Position numbers and translations under genes: made by a program
Assembly (NCBI GenBank): GCA_018816865.1
Contig: JAHIUW010000017.1
Coordinates: 1-64,000, forward strand
Length of the DNA stretch: 64,000 bases
Direction: 5' to 3'
DNA from: Pseudomonadota bacterium
Lineage (GTDB): Bacteria; Desulfobacterota; Desulfovibrionia; Desulfovibrionales; Desulfovibrionaceae
Notes under the pieces: model-generated
Told to the model about the DNA's origin: nothing
The model's database searches: none
Seen by the model: the letters and a program-made list of their open reading frames with translations, nothing else
Shown: piece after piece, positions 1 to 7,494 of the stretch
How the letters are laid out: every line of letters begins with the position of its first letter
How positions within the stretch are numbered: the stretch's first letter is position 1

Positions 1-17
1 TTCTTCCTCGTGGTCAT
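1..17 (-). CDS. 5' end of a gene running off the window start (partial)
   Basis: Only the first five to six codons are visible on the minus strand, beginning M-T-T-R-K. An ATG at 17-15 is preceded by a good Shine-Dalgarno sequence (GGAG, about 6 nt upstream). It has the same orientation as the other genes of the integrative element. The product cannot be identified. Confidence 0.4.
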
Positions 18-143
18 GACGTTCTCCTGTGTTGAGGTTCCGGTGAAGTTTTGCAACTCCAACCGTACCCCAGCCAAGGACGGCATGACCACTTTCACTT
101 TTGTGGCCAACTGTCAGGTGATAACCATCTCACTACACTCAAA

Positions 144-168
144 TGATAATTTCGCTCTCGGATTATCA
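144..168. promoter_or_regulatory. Candidate operator palindrome TGATAAT-N11-ATTATCA
   Basis: A perfect 7-bp inverted repeat (TGATAAT at 144-150, ATTATCA at 162-168) lies in the gap upstream of the minus-strand gene that starts at 17. A further TGATAA half-site lies at about 118-123. The rest of 18-224 shows no gene. The layout suits a dimeric repressor operator; this is inference from symmetry only. Confidence 0.35.
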
Positions 169-224
169 TAGGGCGCAGGGCCAGCCAGAACGACCAGCCC
201 CACGCCTGCCTTGGATGGGAGTAT

Positions 225-410
225 TTATTTCAGAGGCTTCCGGTAGGGCTTCCACCCAGCGGGACGGGCCTTCTCATGTCGCTCTCGGCTCTCAGCACAT
301 GTAGCGGCGCGACGTGCGGCGATTTCAGCTTCGACCTCTTCGACGCGCTCCAAGTGTTCCTCGTTAGCGCAGGGCAAATCTTTCAGCAGATCGGCAATGT
401 TACTGAGCAT
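225..410 (-). CDS. Small hypothetical protein, mobile element (61 aa)
   Basis: I do not recognise the product. It is a short, charged protein with a Glu/Arg-rich middle that looks alpha-helical and a basic C-terminus. I chose the ATG at 410 because a purine-rich GAGGGTGGG sequence sits directly upstream and the start overlaps the stop of the preceding gene (400-1065) by 11 bases, which suggests translational coupling. The longer upstream reading frame lies wholly inside that gene and is unlikely. It belongs to the minus-strand gene run of the integrative element. Confidence 0.5.
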   Translation of the reverse strand: MLSNIADLLKDLPCANEEHLERVEEVEAEIAARRAATCAESRERHEKARPAGWKPYRKPLK

Positions 411-1065
411 TCCCACCCTCGCGCAGGGCATTGAAGCGGTCAAAGGCGGCCTGGGCGTCCAGCTTCTCGCGGCCAACGGTCATCTTCTGCGCGGTACTGG
501 CATCGTCAAGTGCTTCCATGGCGGCAAGCTCAGTCTCCAGCAGCCGAGTCTCGATACCGCAGAGAATCGCGGCCTCTCTACAATCGATGAATTTAGCCTT
601 CATGCCTTCGATCTTGGATGCAAGTACCCTGTTGTCCTCACGCTCAAAACCATCTTCCCGGTCTTTAACGATGGGACCAAGCAATGCAACGGCGGCTGGG
701 CAACTGGAAGCAACGTCAAGAATTTTGTTCAGTACATTGACGTCTGCGCTCATCGCCAGCGCCAGAAGCGCCATCTTGGGCTGAGTAAGCTCATCTGCGC
801 GTTGCCATGCGACGGTAAATAATGCGATGTCTGCGTTAGTTGCATTTGAGCGGGCGGTCTGCACCTCAGCAAGGTCAGCCATCAGGCCACGGCGCAGCGC
901 GTTCAAATCGGTATCGCCCTCGCTGTACTTTTTCAAAATCCCATTCTTGAGCGAGGCAATCTTTTCGGGGATGTAGTCTTTCGAAACACCAGCAAGCTCT
1001 GTAGCGCGGGCGGCCATGGTTTTCTCGAAATGTGCAATCTTTTTAGTGACTTGATCGATGTCCAT
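400..1065 (-). CDS. Hypothetical helical protein of the mobile element (221 aa)
   Basis: I do not recognise a family. The sequence is rich in Ala, Leu, Glu and Lys with long predicted helices. There is no signal peptide and no membrane segment. Cysteines are few and do not form a metal motif. The ATG at 1065 follows a GGAG Shine-Dalgarno at a spacing of about 9 nt. The gene sits between two clusters of short genes in an element that also encodes an integrase, an excisionase-like protein and an ERCC4 nuclease, so a phage- or satellite-related role is likely but unspecified. Confidence 0.6.
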   Translation of the reverse strand: MDIDQVTKKIAHFEKTMAARATELAGVSKDYIPEKIASLKNGILKKYSEGDTDLNALRRGLMADLAEVQTARSNATNADIALFTVAWQRADELTQPKMALLALAMSADVNVLNKILDVASSCPAAVALLGPIVKDREDGFEREDNRVLASKIEGMKAKFIDCREAAILCGIETRLLETELAAMEALDDASTAQKMTVGREKLDAQAAFDRFNALREGGNAQ

Positions 1066-1108
1066 GATAATTTGCTCCGATGATTATAACGATTCGATAA
1101 TGGTGTGA

Positions 1109-1321
1109 TTACCAGCAAACAACGTGATTACTCATGACTGCAACAACACCGTCACAGCCACGATGTGCAAGCTCAACATCTGCAAAACTTTGATAAGCTC
1201 GCTCTTCAGAATCCCAAACAATACCGTCATCGCCTGTTGCAACGGCAACGAAGCTATGACCCTCATCATTAATAAGAGTTTCAACTTCCTTCAAAAGCTC
1301 TGTCAATCTAACATCAAGCAT
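1109..1321 (-). CDS. Small hypothetical acidic protein (70 aa)
   Basis: The product is unknown. The chosen start (ATG at 1321) has a GAGGGA Shine-Dalgarno and overlaps the stop of the upstream gene by 8 bases, as in the other small genes of this run. The protein is acidic, with a central alternating hydrophobic stretch (FVAVATGDDGIVW) that looks like a small beta-rich fold. A longer reading frame starts at 1363 but lies inside the neighbouring gene. Confidence 0.5.
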   Translation of the reverse strand: MLDVRLTELLKEVETLINDEGHSFVAVATGDDGIVWDSEERAYQSFADVELAHRGCDGVVAVMSNHVVCW

Positions 1322-1559
1322 CGGCTGTTCCCTCTTTTTCGCGTCTGTGGTCAACGGTTTCAACGACGATTACAAAGTCTATCGGTTTTATTCCCCGTGT
1401 GGCCTTCAATTCATCAATGGTCTGATAAGTTTCACCATCGATCGAATATGTCCCATCTATGCCGTGAATCAGTGAGACAACCGAACAAGGCTCACCGTCC
1501 GCGTGTGCTGCAACCTCAAGCCGCCTGAGCCGTCCATGAAGCCCGGCAAAACTAGGCAT
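1314..1559 (-). CDS. Small hypothetical protein (81 aa)
   Basis: The product is unknown. It starts MPSFAGLHGRLRRLE and carries a central stretch (SIDGETYQTIDEL) followed by a hydrophobic strand ending near residue 68. Its ATG at 1559 overlaps the stop of the upstream gene (1552) by 8 bases and its own stop overlaps the next start. It is therefore part of a translationally coupled chain of small mobile-element genes. Confidence 0.5.
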   Translation of the reverse strand: MPSFAGLHGRLRRLEVAAHADGEPCSVVSLIHGIDGTYSIDGETYQTIDELKATRGIKPIDFVIVVETVDHRREKEGTADA

Positions 1560-1791
1560 TTTTCACCTCCGTCTCTAGTGCCTCGATTCTGGCCTCTAAG
1601 TCGCTCGCTGTGAGGATGCCGCTCATGACCTGAGCCAGGTAGCCGTAAGCCCGAGCATCGCCCGCAGTGATCGTGCCCGTGCGCAATTCGTTAATGATTC
1701 TCGCCAAGAATCGCCGTAAATCCGCAGCGGTCCGGACACGAACCTTGCCGAGAACAGGGGGTGTGTCTGAATTCTCCTTTAATTTCGCCAT
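1552..1791 (-). CDS. Small hypothetical helical protein (79 aa)
   Basis: The product is unknown. The sequence is mostly helical with an Arg-rich segment (VRVRTAADLRRFLARI) and a C-terminal leucine/glutamate coiled-coil-like tail. It resembles small phage genes found near terminase or packaging functions, but I cannot assign a family. I chose the ATG at 1791 because AGGATGG lies about 9 nt upstream; an ATG at 1803 has no useful ribosome binding site. Confidence 0.5.
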   Translation of the reverse strand: MAKLKENSDTPPVLGKVRVRTAADLRRFLARIINELRTGTITAGDARAYGYLAQVMSGILTASDLEARIEALETEVKNA

Positions 1792-1838
1792 GCTATCAAC
1801 CATCCTATATGCAAAAAGTATAGGCTATTATCGCCTAG

Positions 1839-2438
1839 TCAAACCATATCTGCCGAAAATGGCTCCAGAGCCTCGTTAGTGCGCATCTGCATACCGACAT
1901 CCCCGGAACCCGATAAAAGGGCGTCCTGGCGCTTGTGACGCTCGCGGAGATACTTGGAGAGCAAGCTCTTGACCACGTAGCTCGCACCTTCGGGGGAGTC
2001 GGCCCAGATCACCGGCGTGCCGTATCTGACCATGAACGCGAACAAGGATTGCAACACGCTCTCGGGGCAAGCCCTGCTGGTGTAGTGATGCCTCGCAACG
2101 TCGCGCATGGAGCACTCGCAGACGACGGCGAACACCTCAAGCTCACGACCTCGTGCAAGCTCGGCTTCAAATCGATCACGTTGATGAATCACGGAGCCAA
2201 CCAAGTCATTGATGCTCTTGCGCTCAAGGGCGATACGATTTTCATAGCCAAAAACGGAGTAATCTCCGGTTGGCAGGCATCCGCGCACCGTCTCAATCTC
2301 CCACCTTGAGAAATCGAGGGGCCGCTGCTCCCGGCTATCGATAACGATTTTCAATAAGGCCTCCGATACGCCACTAGGTTCTGAGATGGGCAAGGGGTAG
2401 AACCGCCATCCGACCCCCTGCCCTGGGACCACCGCCAT
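1839..2438 (-). CDS. ERCC4-domain (XPF/Mus81-type) nuclease
   Basis: This is a structure-specific DNA nuclease of the ERCC4 superfamily (199 aa). The domain starts near residue 29. Visible signature residues are D34 (IDSREQRP), D59 (TGDYSV), E72-R73-K74 (LERKS) and a following Asp, matching the GDxxxERKxxxD core of XPF/Mus81 nucleases. R88 and E91 follow in a helix. No helicase domain is fused. The first ATG lies only 6 nt after the stop of a short upstream reading frame. Enzymes of this kind cut branched DNA; in an integrative element the substrate could be replication or recombination intermediates, which is inference. Confidence 0.75.
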   Translation of the reverse strand: MAVVPGQGVGWRFYPLPISEPSGVSEALLKIVIDSREQRPLDFSRWEIETVRGCLPTGDYSVFGYENRIALERKSINDLVGSVIHQRDRFEAELARGRELEVFAVVCECSMRDVARHHYTSRACPESVLQSLFAFMVRYGTPVIWADSPEGASYVVKSLLSKYLRERHKRQDALLSGSGDVGMQMRTNEALEPFSADMV

Positions 2439-2444
2439 ACAGGG

Positions 2445-2645
2445 TCAACCCGCGTCACCGACCACCACGCGAATTTCAAAATTTGCCTTTCCCTTCACTG
2501 GCCTGCCTTTCCGTGAGGCTATTGCACTGCCACAAGTGGTTGCGTGAGTGCTGGCCGTTGCGCTGCTACAATTGCCTTTCAAAAGATAGAAGAAAGAATA
2601 CACAGCGACCGAAAGGGAGCTTAACCACGCCGCAGGCGTAATCAA
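2445..2645 (-). CDS. Possible small protein upstream of the ERCC4 nuclease
   Basis: The frame has no ATG and would need a TTG or GTG start, so the N-terminus is unreliable. The C-terminal half (GRPVKGKANFEIRVVVGDAG) looks protein-like, and the stop falls 6 nt before the nuclease ATG, which suits translational coupling. The N-terminal half is low in complexity and may not be coding. I do not recognise the product. Confidence 0.3.
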   Translation of the reverse strand: MITPAAWLSSLSVAVYSFFYLLKGNCSSATASTHATTCGSAIASRKGRPVKGKANFEIRVVVGDAG

Positions 2646-2677
2646 GAAAATTCATCTTCTTTCTAACTCATATTTAG

Positions 2678-2758
2678 TGGGCATCTATTTCCCACTTATG
2701 GGAACCAATTTCCCATTTGATGGGCATCCATTTCCCATCGTTGGGCATCTATTTCCCA
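2678..2758. repeat. Four 17-bp iterons, consensus TGGGCATCTATTTCCCA
   Basis: Copies start at 2678, 2699, 2721 and 2742, a 21-22 bp period, so every copy falls on the same face of the helix. Copies 1 and 4 are identical; copy 3 differs by one base and copy 2 by three. Each copy has imperfect dyad symmetry (TGGG...CCCA). The array sits just beyond the 3' end of the helix-turn-helix gene at 2793-3623 in an otherwise non-coding A+T-rich gap. This is the classic look of a replication origin or of a cooperative operator bound by the neighbouring protein. Confidence 0.8.
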
Positions 2759-2792
2759 TCAACATTTTGCCGACTTTATTTTGATGCAGCAA

Positions 2793-3623
2793 CTAGACTG
2801 CAAAATCATCGTATGGTTCAAGACCCAACTTCTCATTAACCGCGATAATATCATTCCAGCGCTTGAGACGTATCAGCAGCTTGATAAGTCCGTCTTTTGT
2901 TATTTCTGCAAGGTGATTCATTTCGAGTGATTCTATTGCGGCGCTGAAGCTGCGTCGGTCTATGCCCGCGAAAGATGACAGCACACCAGGTCTACTGACG
3001 ATGTAATCTGCTTCCCGGCTAAGTAGAAATTTTCCTCTATGTGCCTTGGGAACTGCCGCGATAGACCCCATCCCCTCAAGATCAAGACGGATCCGCCCAA
3101 AATAGCGCAGGGACATATACAACGCCTTGGCGCTTGGCGTTAGCTCACGCCAGCAGCAACAATCCACAGCCTCCGTGGGGAGAAGTAAACCCTTCCGTTG
3201 AGGTTGCACCTGATACAATTTCCCTCCGCGAAAAGATGCGCCGAACCTGGGAGCGATTGTGAGGCATCTAGCTCGTTCCAACTCTCTAGCGGCCTTGCGG
3301 ACTGATTTGCGACACAGGCCAGCCTCCGCAGCTAGCCGCCCCTCAGAGGCCCAGCTTTGCCCGCCTGGGTTTGAGTGCCGGGTAATTACGGGGAGCAGTG
3401 CCTTTGCTGGGAGAGACAATTCGGACCACGGCCCCGGCTCATGTATGCTGTTTACCCTTTGCCCCACGAGGTTGCGCGGCAGCAGCTTGTAATGCCCTTC
3501 CGGTAGGAGTGGAAAAATAAAACCCTGGAATCCTGCAAAATCGCTCATGTTCCATGTCCCAACGTATGTCCCTTGAGAAACATTGCCAGGGCAGGGCGGC
3601 GGGACGTTCCGCCTTTTCAGCAT
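2793..3623 (-). CDS. Helix-turn-helix, replication-initiator-like protein
   Basis: A protein of about 276 aa with two winged-helix-like segments. One is near residues 85-135 (ASEGRLAAEAGLCRKSVRKA is a clear helix-turn-helix). The other is near residues 195-260 (GVLSSFAGIDRRSFSAAIES). This two-domain layout recalls plasmid and element Rep proteins and phage replication O-type proteins, though I cannot name a family. Four iterons lie just downstream, which supports a DNA-binding or replication role. I chose the ATG at 3623, with GGAG 9 nt upstream; an ATG at 3548 is an alternative. Confidence 0.6.
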   Translation of the reverse strand: MLKRRNVPPPCPGNVSQGTYVGTWNMSDFAGFQGFIFPLLPEGHYKLLPRNLVGQRVNSIHEPGPWSELSLPAKALLPVITRHSNPGGQSWASEGRLAAEAGLCRKSVRKAARELERARCLTIAPRFGASFRGGKLYQVQPQRKGLLLPTEAVDCCCWRELTPSAKALYMSLRYFGRIRLDLEGMGSIAAVPKAHRGKFLLSREADYIVSRPGVLSSFAGIDRRSFSAAIESLEMNHLAEITKDGLIKLLIRLKRWNDIIAVNEKLGLEPYDDFAV

Positions 3624-3660
3624 CGGTAGCAACTCCGATACCTAGCCCCGGCAAAAATCT

Positions 3661-3846
3661 TTACGCCGCTTCGACGCGCCCTTGCTCAATGAACTCCTGT
3701 AGGTCCGCGACTTTGTATCGAATGCTGCGACCCAGCTTGCAATACACAGGGCCTGTGCATTTCAGCCTCCACGCCCGCAGAGTACAGACACTCATGCCAA
3801 GGAGCTTCGCCGCCGCATGCTCATTAACCAATTCGACATTAATCAT
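3661..3846 (-). CDS. AlpA/MerR-like excisionase (helix-turn-helix)
   Basis: A 61-aa single-domain DNA-binding protein. Its N-terminal half carries the MerR-type helix-turn-helix (AAAKLLGMSVCTLRAWRL). It is followed by the wing strands GPVYCKLGRSIRYKVADL and an FIEQGR tail typical of AlpA and excisionase families. Such proteins direct integrase towards excision or activate element genes. GAGAGG precedes the ATG. It lies next to the integrase and heads the minus-strand gene run. Confidence 0.8.
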   Translation of the reverse strand: MINVELVNEHAAAKLLGMSVCTLRAWRLKCTGPVYCKLGRSIRYKVADLQEFIEQGRVEAA

Positions 3847-4080
3847 ATATTACCTCTCGTGTTTTTTATATCTATCGCAACATCAAAACGAATCATAAGC
3901 ACAATCCAAACCAGTTTTATAGGGGTAAAATTGGTATTGCGGCATCTTTCTGCAAAAAAGTTTCTGTAGTGGCGTTGAGCAAGGACGCAGTAACAACCGT
4001 GGCGGCAATCGGTAACATACTCAGATTTTGTGAAAGGCCAAGCGAAAACCCGCATTTGCTATGGTGGTGTGAGCCTGCGC

Positions 4081-4118
4081 AATAAAAAAGCCACTAGGAC
4101 GTTGAATCCTAGCGGCTT
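4081..4118 (-). terminator. Rho-independent terminator of the integrase gene
   Basis: On the minus strand the sequence reads AGCCGCTAGGA, a 6-nt loop, TCCTAGTGGCT and then a run of six T. The 11-bp stem has one G-T mismatch. It lies about 30 bases past the integrase stop. The stretch 3847-4080 between it and the excisionase gene holds no convincing gene and probably carries the promoter of the leftward operon. Confidence 0.8.
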
Positions 4119-4146
4119 GCACTACGTTTCTATAAATAGTGAGAGA

Positions 4147-5286
4147 CTATTGCTTCTGTTCGTCTGCCTGGACCACAGCTTGCGGCTGAAGGGTCATCAA
4201 ACCGCCAGCAAGTGTCGCGGCACTCTTTAGTGCAGCATCTGCTAAATGAGCATACCGTTCTGTCATTCTCGACGATTTATGCGTCAGTAGGGCTTGGACG
4301 GCGATTAGCGGCAACCCATTGCTCACCAGCCGACTAGCGTACGCATGTCTCAATCCGTGAAAGGGCCTGAAATCTTTAGGTAATCCTGCGGCGTCGCAAA
4401 TCTTGCGGGCAGCACGGACAACCTCGACACGCTTACCACCTCGTGGTCCAGGAAAAACAAACACAGATTTCTTGGGTAAGTCGCTCAATATGGTTCGTGC
4501 TTGCTCGTTCAAGGGCACTTGCGCATCTTTACCGCCCTTCGGGTCCCTGAGATGGACAAACCCCTTTTCAAAATCGATATCGCGCCACTCAAGTTTGAGC
4601 AGTTCACCACGCCGCAGACCTGTGACCATTGCCAGCCTCATAATCCGAGCAACGCCCTTGTTGGATGCGCTGTCTAGAGCCGCTAGCAGACGTGCAAGCT
4701 CTTCGTCACTGAGTGTCTCAAACGAAATGTTGTTGACCTCCGGCATTTCGAATTTCGCGCTACATGAACAGTCACGTTTTTCGATTGAAAATCTGATTAC
4801 CCTTCGAAGGATTTCCAAAACATTGCTGACCGTCTTGGGTTTCAAATTTTCTTCAAGGCGTTTTCTGAAGTCACTAACGGCAGTCGTGGTTATCTGCTCA
4901 GGCGTACGGCTTCCGAAGGCTGGTGATATGTGATTCCTGAAGCTATACGCCTCATGTCGCAATCCCTTCTTCTTTTCTCGCGCGGTCGTATATGCCACCC
5001 AAAGATTGTCGATTGTAGGACGGCTATCAACCGCATCCCTCTCGGCCTGCTCCGCTGCTCTGCGCTCCTTCGCTGGAAGTCGCTTGCCCTCGATCAGTTC
5101 CCCACGAATGTCACTTGCCTTACGCGGGGTCATATTGTTCTTGTGCTGCCTACCGACCATCTCCTCGTAAAGTTTTCCGTCCTTACGAAAAACGGCATAA
5201 TAGATCCTCTCGGTCCCTGCGCCTCCAATGCGCCGCCCCTCAAGGTAGAATACGCCGGGATACTTGGTCTTCGTTCGCGATGCCAT
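4147..5286 (-). CDS. int: Tyrosine recombinase / phage-type integrase
   Basis: Site-specific recombinase of 379 aa that integrates the element at its attachment site. An N-terminal Arm-binding segment is followed by a core-binding (SAM-like) domain at about residues 88-170 and the catalytic domain from about 190. Catalytic residues are visible: R225 (TGLRRGELL), K253, H310 and R313 (HGLRHAYASRL), H336 and the nucleophile Y345 (MTERYAHL). The ATG at 5286 has a strong GGGAGG site 7 nt upstream; the longer frame to 5346 has none. The gene marks the right edge of the element, with core genes starting at about 5,497. Confidence 0.92.
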   Translation of the reverse strand: MASRTKTKYPGVFYLEGRRIGGAGTERIYYAVFRKDGKLYEEMVGRQHKNNMTPRKASDIRGELIEGKRLPAKERRAAEQAERDAVDSRPTIDNLWVAYTTAREKKKGLRHEAYSFRNHISPAFGSRTPEQITTTAVSDFRKRLEENLKPKTVSNVLEILRRVIRFSIEKRDCSCSAKFEMPEVNNISFETLSDEELARLLAALDSASNKGVARIMRLAMVTGLRRGELLKLEWRDIDFEKGFVHLRDPKGGKDAQVPLNEQARTILSDLPKKSVFVFPGPRGGKRVEVVRAARKICDAAGLPKDFRPFHGLRHAYASRLVSNGLPLIAVQALLTHKSSRMTERYAHLADAALKSAATLAGGLMTLQPQAVVQADEQKQ

Positions 5287-5317
5287 TCTGGACCTCCCAG
5301 ATATGCCTAGTAAAATC

Positions 5318-5347
5318 TTCCCAACCGTCTTCCCAACATTTCCCAAC
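5318..5347. repeat. Three direct repeats of TTCCCAAC upstream of int
   Basis: TTCCCAAC occurs at 5318-5325, 5330-5337 and 5340-5347, just upstream of the integrase start. Short direct repeats here could be arm-type integrase sites or sites for autoregulation. They share the TTGGGAA core with the iterons at 2678-2758, which raises the possibility of a common binding protein. Function is inferred only. Confidence 0.45.
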
Positions 5348-5496
5348 TAAAATGGCGACATTTGATAGCAAACCATGTTAAGGGTGGATTCATGTTAAGT
5401 CAATGGGCAGTAAGGTTAGCAGCAAATAATAGCAAAGGGTGATAAGTATTGTTTCCGGGTGCCCACCCTGGACGCCTTTTTCATGGCGGCCTGACC
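5348..5496. other. Likely right junction of the integrated element
   Basis: This non-coding stretch separates the integrase promoter from the first core-type gene. It contains a 9-bp direct repeat CATGTTAAG (5374-5382 and 5391-5399) and A+T-rich sequence that gives way to G+C-rich sequence near 5,450. The attachment core should lie here, but the left end of the element is outside the window, so no repeat pair can be matched. No tRNA or tmRNA 3' end was recognised. Confidence 0.4.
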
Positions 5497-6306
5497 TTAC
5501 TGACTAAATACTTCTCCGGCGTTTCCAGCACAGTGGCAGTCGGAACGATAGTCGTTGCGGTAGACAAGCCTCTTGCGGGTACAGACCACCAGGCCATCCT
5601 TGTAGACCACCCAGATTTCGCCGTAGTTATGGCATTCGTAGGTCACAGTCATGCGGTCATTCAATTTCTTGACGCGCGGCGGACCGAGCAGCCCCTGCAC
5701 CTCGGGCATGGTCATCCCCGGTTCCACCACCTGCCGGGCAGCCTGTCCCAGACGCAGGACTTCATCCCGCAACTTGGCCTTATCCCGCTCCAGTTCCTCC
5801 AGACTCGGCAGAGGCTTGCGCACGCTCTGCCCCAAGGGGACGGCAGACTCGACACCACTATCCACCTCCAACTCCCCAGCGCGTTCGGCCAGACTCTCCA
5901 GCTGACGCTTGCGGGCTGGACTGGACGAAAACTCCACCAGCCGCCTCCCCAGGGTCTGGGTATCCACCGTCACACGAACCCGACACTTCACGCCAAAGGT
6001 TCCGCCGCTGACAAAGAATTCCTCGGAGATCAATTCGGCCTCCACAAGGGCCGAGGCAAAGGTCCGGATCTCGTCTCTTGAGAGCATCAGGTCGGCCACT
6101 TCCGTTACCGATTCAACAAAGGTTCCCGCCTGTTCCACGGCCTGTCGCTTGGCCTCCAGAAAGCAGACGCGCCGGGCCTGGGCCCGGGTGTCGCTTTCTC
6201 CCAGCACATAGGTGTATTCGCTTTCAATGGTCTTGCTGTCCGCCCTCGCAAGACAAGGACAAACCAAGACAAGAATCGCCGCAATGACGAGCAGTCGCTG
6301 GGGCAT
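5497..6306 (-). CDS. Secreted protein with LPP20/FlgT-like N-domain and BamE-like C-terminus
   Basis: A 269-aa exported protein with a signal peptide at residues 1-22 (hydrophobic core LLVIAAILVLVCPCL, cleavage after ARA). Residues of about 25-120 (YTYVLGESDTRAQARR, then KRQAVEQAGTFVES) resemble the alanine-rich helix-strand domain seen in LPP20/FlgT-type envelope proteins. The C-terminus (LGPPRVKKLNDRMTVTYEC onwards) resembles a small BamE/SmpA-like fold. The ATG at 6306 follows GGAGG. A role in the cell envelope is likely; the family matches are by eye. Confidence 0.6.
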   Translation of the reverse strand: MPQRLLVIAAILVLVCPCLARADSKTIESEYTYVLGESDTRAQARRVCFLEAKRQAVEQAGTFVESVTEVADLMLSRDEIRTFASALVEAELISEEFFVSGGTFGVKCRVRVTVDTQTLGRRLVEFSSSPARKRQLESLAERAGELEVDSGVESAVPLGQSVRKPLPSLEELERDKAKLRDEVLRLGQAARQVVEPGMTMPEVQGLLGPPRVKKLNDRMTVTYECHNYGEIWVVYKDGLVVCTRKRLVYRNDYRSDCHCAGNAGEVFSQ

Positions 6307-6380
6307 GACGGCCTCCGCAGATTGATTTCGGTAGGGGTCCCGATAACGGGATGAAGCAAGAACCGCTCCAAGGCGATTGT

Positions 6381-7223
6381 CTAAAGCGTGATTTCCTGAT
6401 CCTGAGCCATGGCGAAGATGTGCATCTCCACGCCGCGCTCCGCGGCAATGCGGCGGCAATCATGCACCATGGCGTCCACCTGGTCGTCAGTGCGATCCTG
6501 ATTGAGGTGAAACAGCCCGAAAGACTTAACCCGGGCGTCCATGGCCAGTTCCAGCGCACGGGTGTACATCGTATGGCCCCACCCGCGAGTCAGCTTCTCA
6601 TACTCGCCGGGCAGGTATTCGGCATCGTGTACCAGCAGGTCGGCCCCTGCACAAAAGGCGAGGTAGTCCTCGTAGGTCTTGCCACCTTCGTGCTCAAAAT
6701 CCAATTCGTTGTCCGTCAGAAAGACGAAGCTCTTCCCATTCTCCTCGAACTTGAAGCCCTGCCCCTTGTTGGGGTGGGACAACGGAATGGAAGAAATATG
6801 CAACGAGCCGACCTCAATCTCCAGATCGCAAGCCAAGGAATGGTTCCGGGTGGAAAGCAACTGTCCGTATTGCACGGGGAAATACGGGGCATTCATGACC
6901 TGCTGCAGGATTTCGAACAGGTCGCCCATTTCAAAAGGACAGCCATGAATCTGTAAAACTGATTGCGGCATATAGATGGGCTTGAAGAACGGCAACCCCA
7001 GGACATGGTCCCAATGGGCGTGCGTGAAGAGCATCGTGAGCTCAAAGCGCCCTTCCTTCAGCAACTGATTTCCCAGGCGCCTGATACCGGAACCCGCATC
7101 GACTATGATGATCTCGTCGTTTGAATTGCGGATTTCAATGCATGTCGTATCACCGCCAAACCTGACGCATTCAGGCCCGGAGATGGGGATCGATCCCCTT
7201 GAACCCCAGCAACGAATGAACAT
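6381..7223 (-). CDS. MBL-fold metallo-hydrolase
   Basis: A soluble metallo-beta-lactamase-fold hydrolase of 280 aa. The metal-binding motif is THAHWDH (H68, H70, D72, H73), with further ligands expected at the His near residue 149 (IPLSHPNKG) and the Asp of FLTDNELD. It starts with the MFIRCWGSRGSIP signature of the phosphodiesterase-like MBL subgroup, which includes cyclic-nucleotide and phosphonate-type esterases. The substrate cannot be read from sequence. It is a single gene with the same orientation as its downstream neighbour, 74 bases away. Confidence 0.8.
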   Translation of the reverse strand: MFIRCWGSRGSIPISGPECVRFGGDTTCIEIRNSNDEIIIVDAGSGIRRLGNQLLKEGRFELTMLFTHAHWDHVLGLPFFKPIYMPQSVLQIHGCPFEMGDLFEILQQVMNAPYFPVQYGQLLSTRNHSLACDLEIEVGSLHISSIPLSHPNKGQGFKFEENGKSFVFLTDNELDFEHEGGKTYEDYLAFCAGADLLVHDAEYLPGEYEKLTRGWGHTMYTRALELAMDARVKSFGLFHLNQDRTDDQVDAMVHDCRRIAAERGVEMHIFAMAQDQEITL

Positions 7224-7494
7224 CCGCTTCCCCTATCGTTGATTCGCGGATTCACACCTTCCCTACACCAATAGAATTCTATACTTATGCACCTCTTATA
7301 GTCCAATTTTCAAGGACAATCAACGACCAACAAAAAACCTCCTTTTTTCTCATGCCATTATATTCATCAACGCCATCACCCTCTCTGCCCTGGCAGGAGT
7401 GGGTATTCTCACAACCAGGGCGAAGGACAACAGGGTTGGCAGAATTTCCTGCGTAGCGTAGTATTGGCATTAAGAAGCCTTGTCTTTCAATAAC

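Noticed and set aside
3843-4055. 70-residue minus-strand frame upstream of the excisionase
   Set aside because: It lies in the A+T-rich promoter region, has no clear ribosome binding site and resembles nothing.
5348-5496. tRNA or tmRNA gene as integration target
   Set aside because: No T-loop GTTCRANTC sequence with an acceptor stem was found on either strand at the junction.
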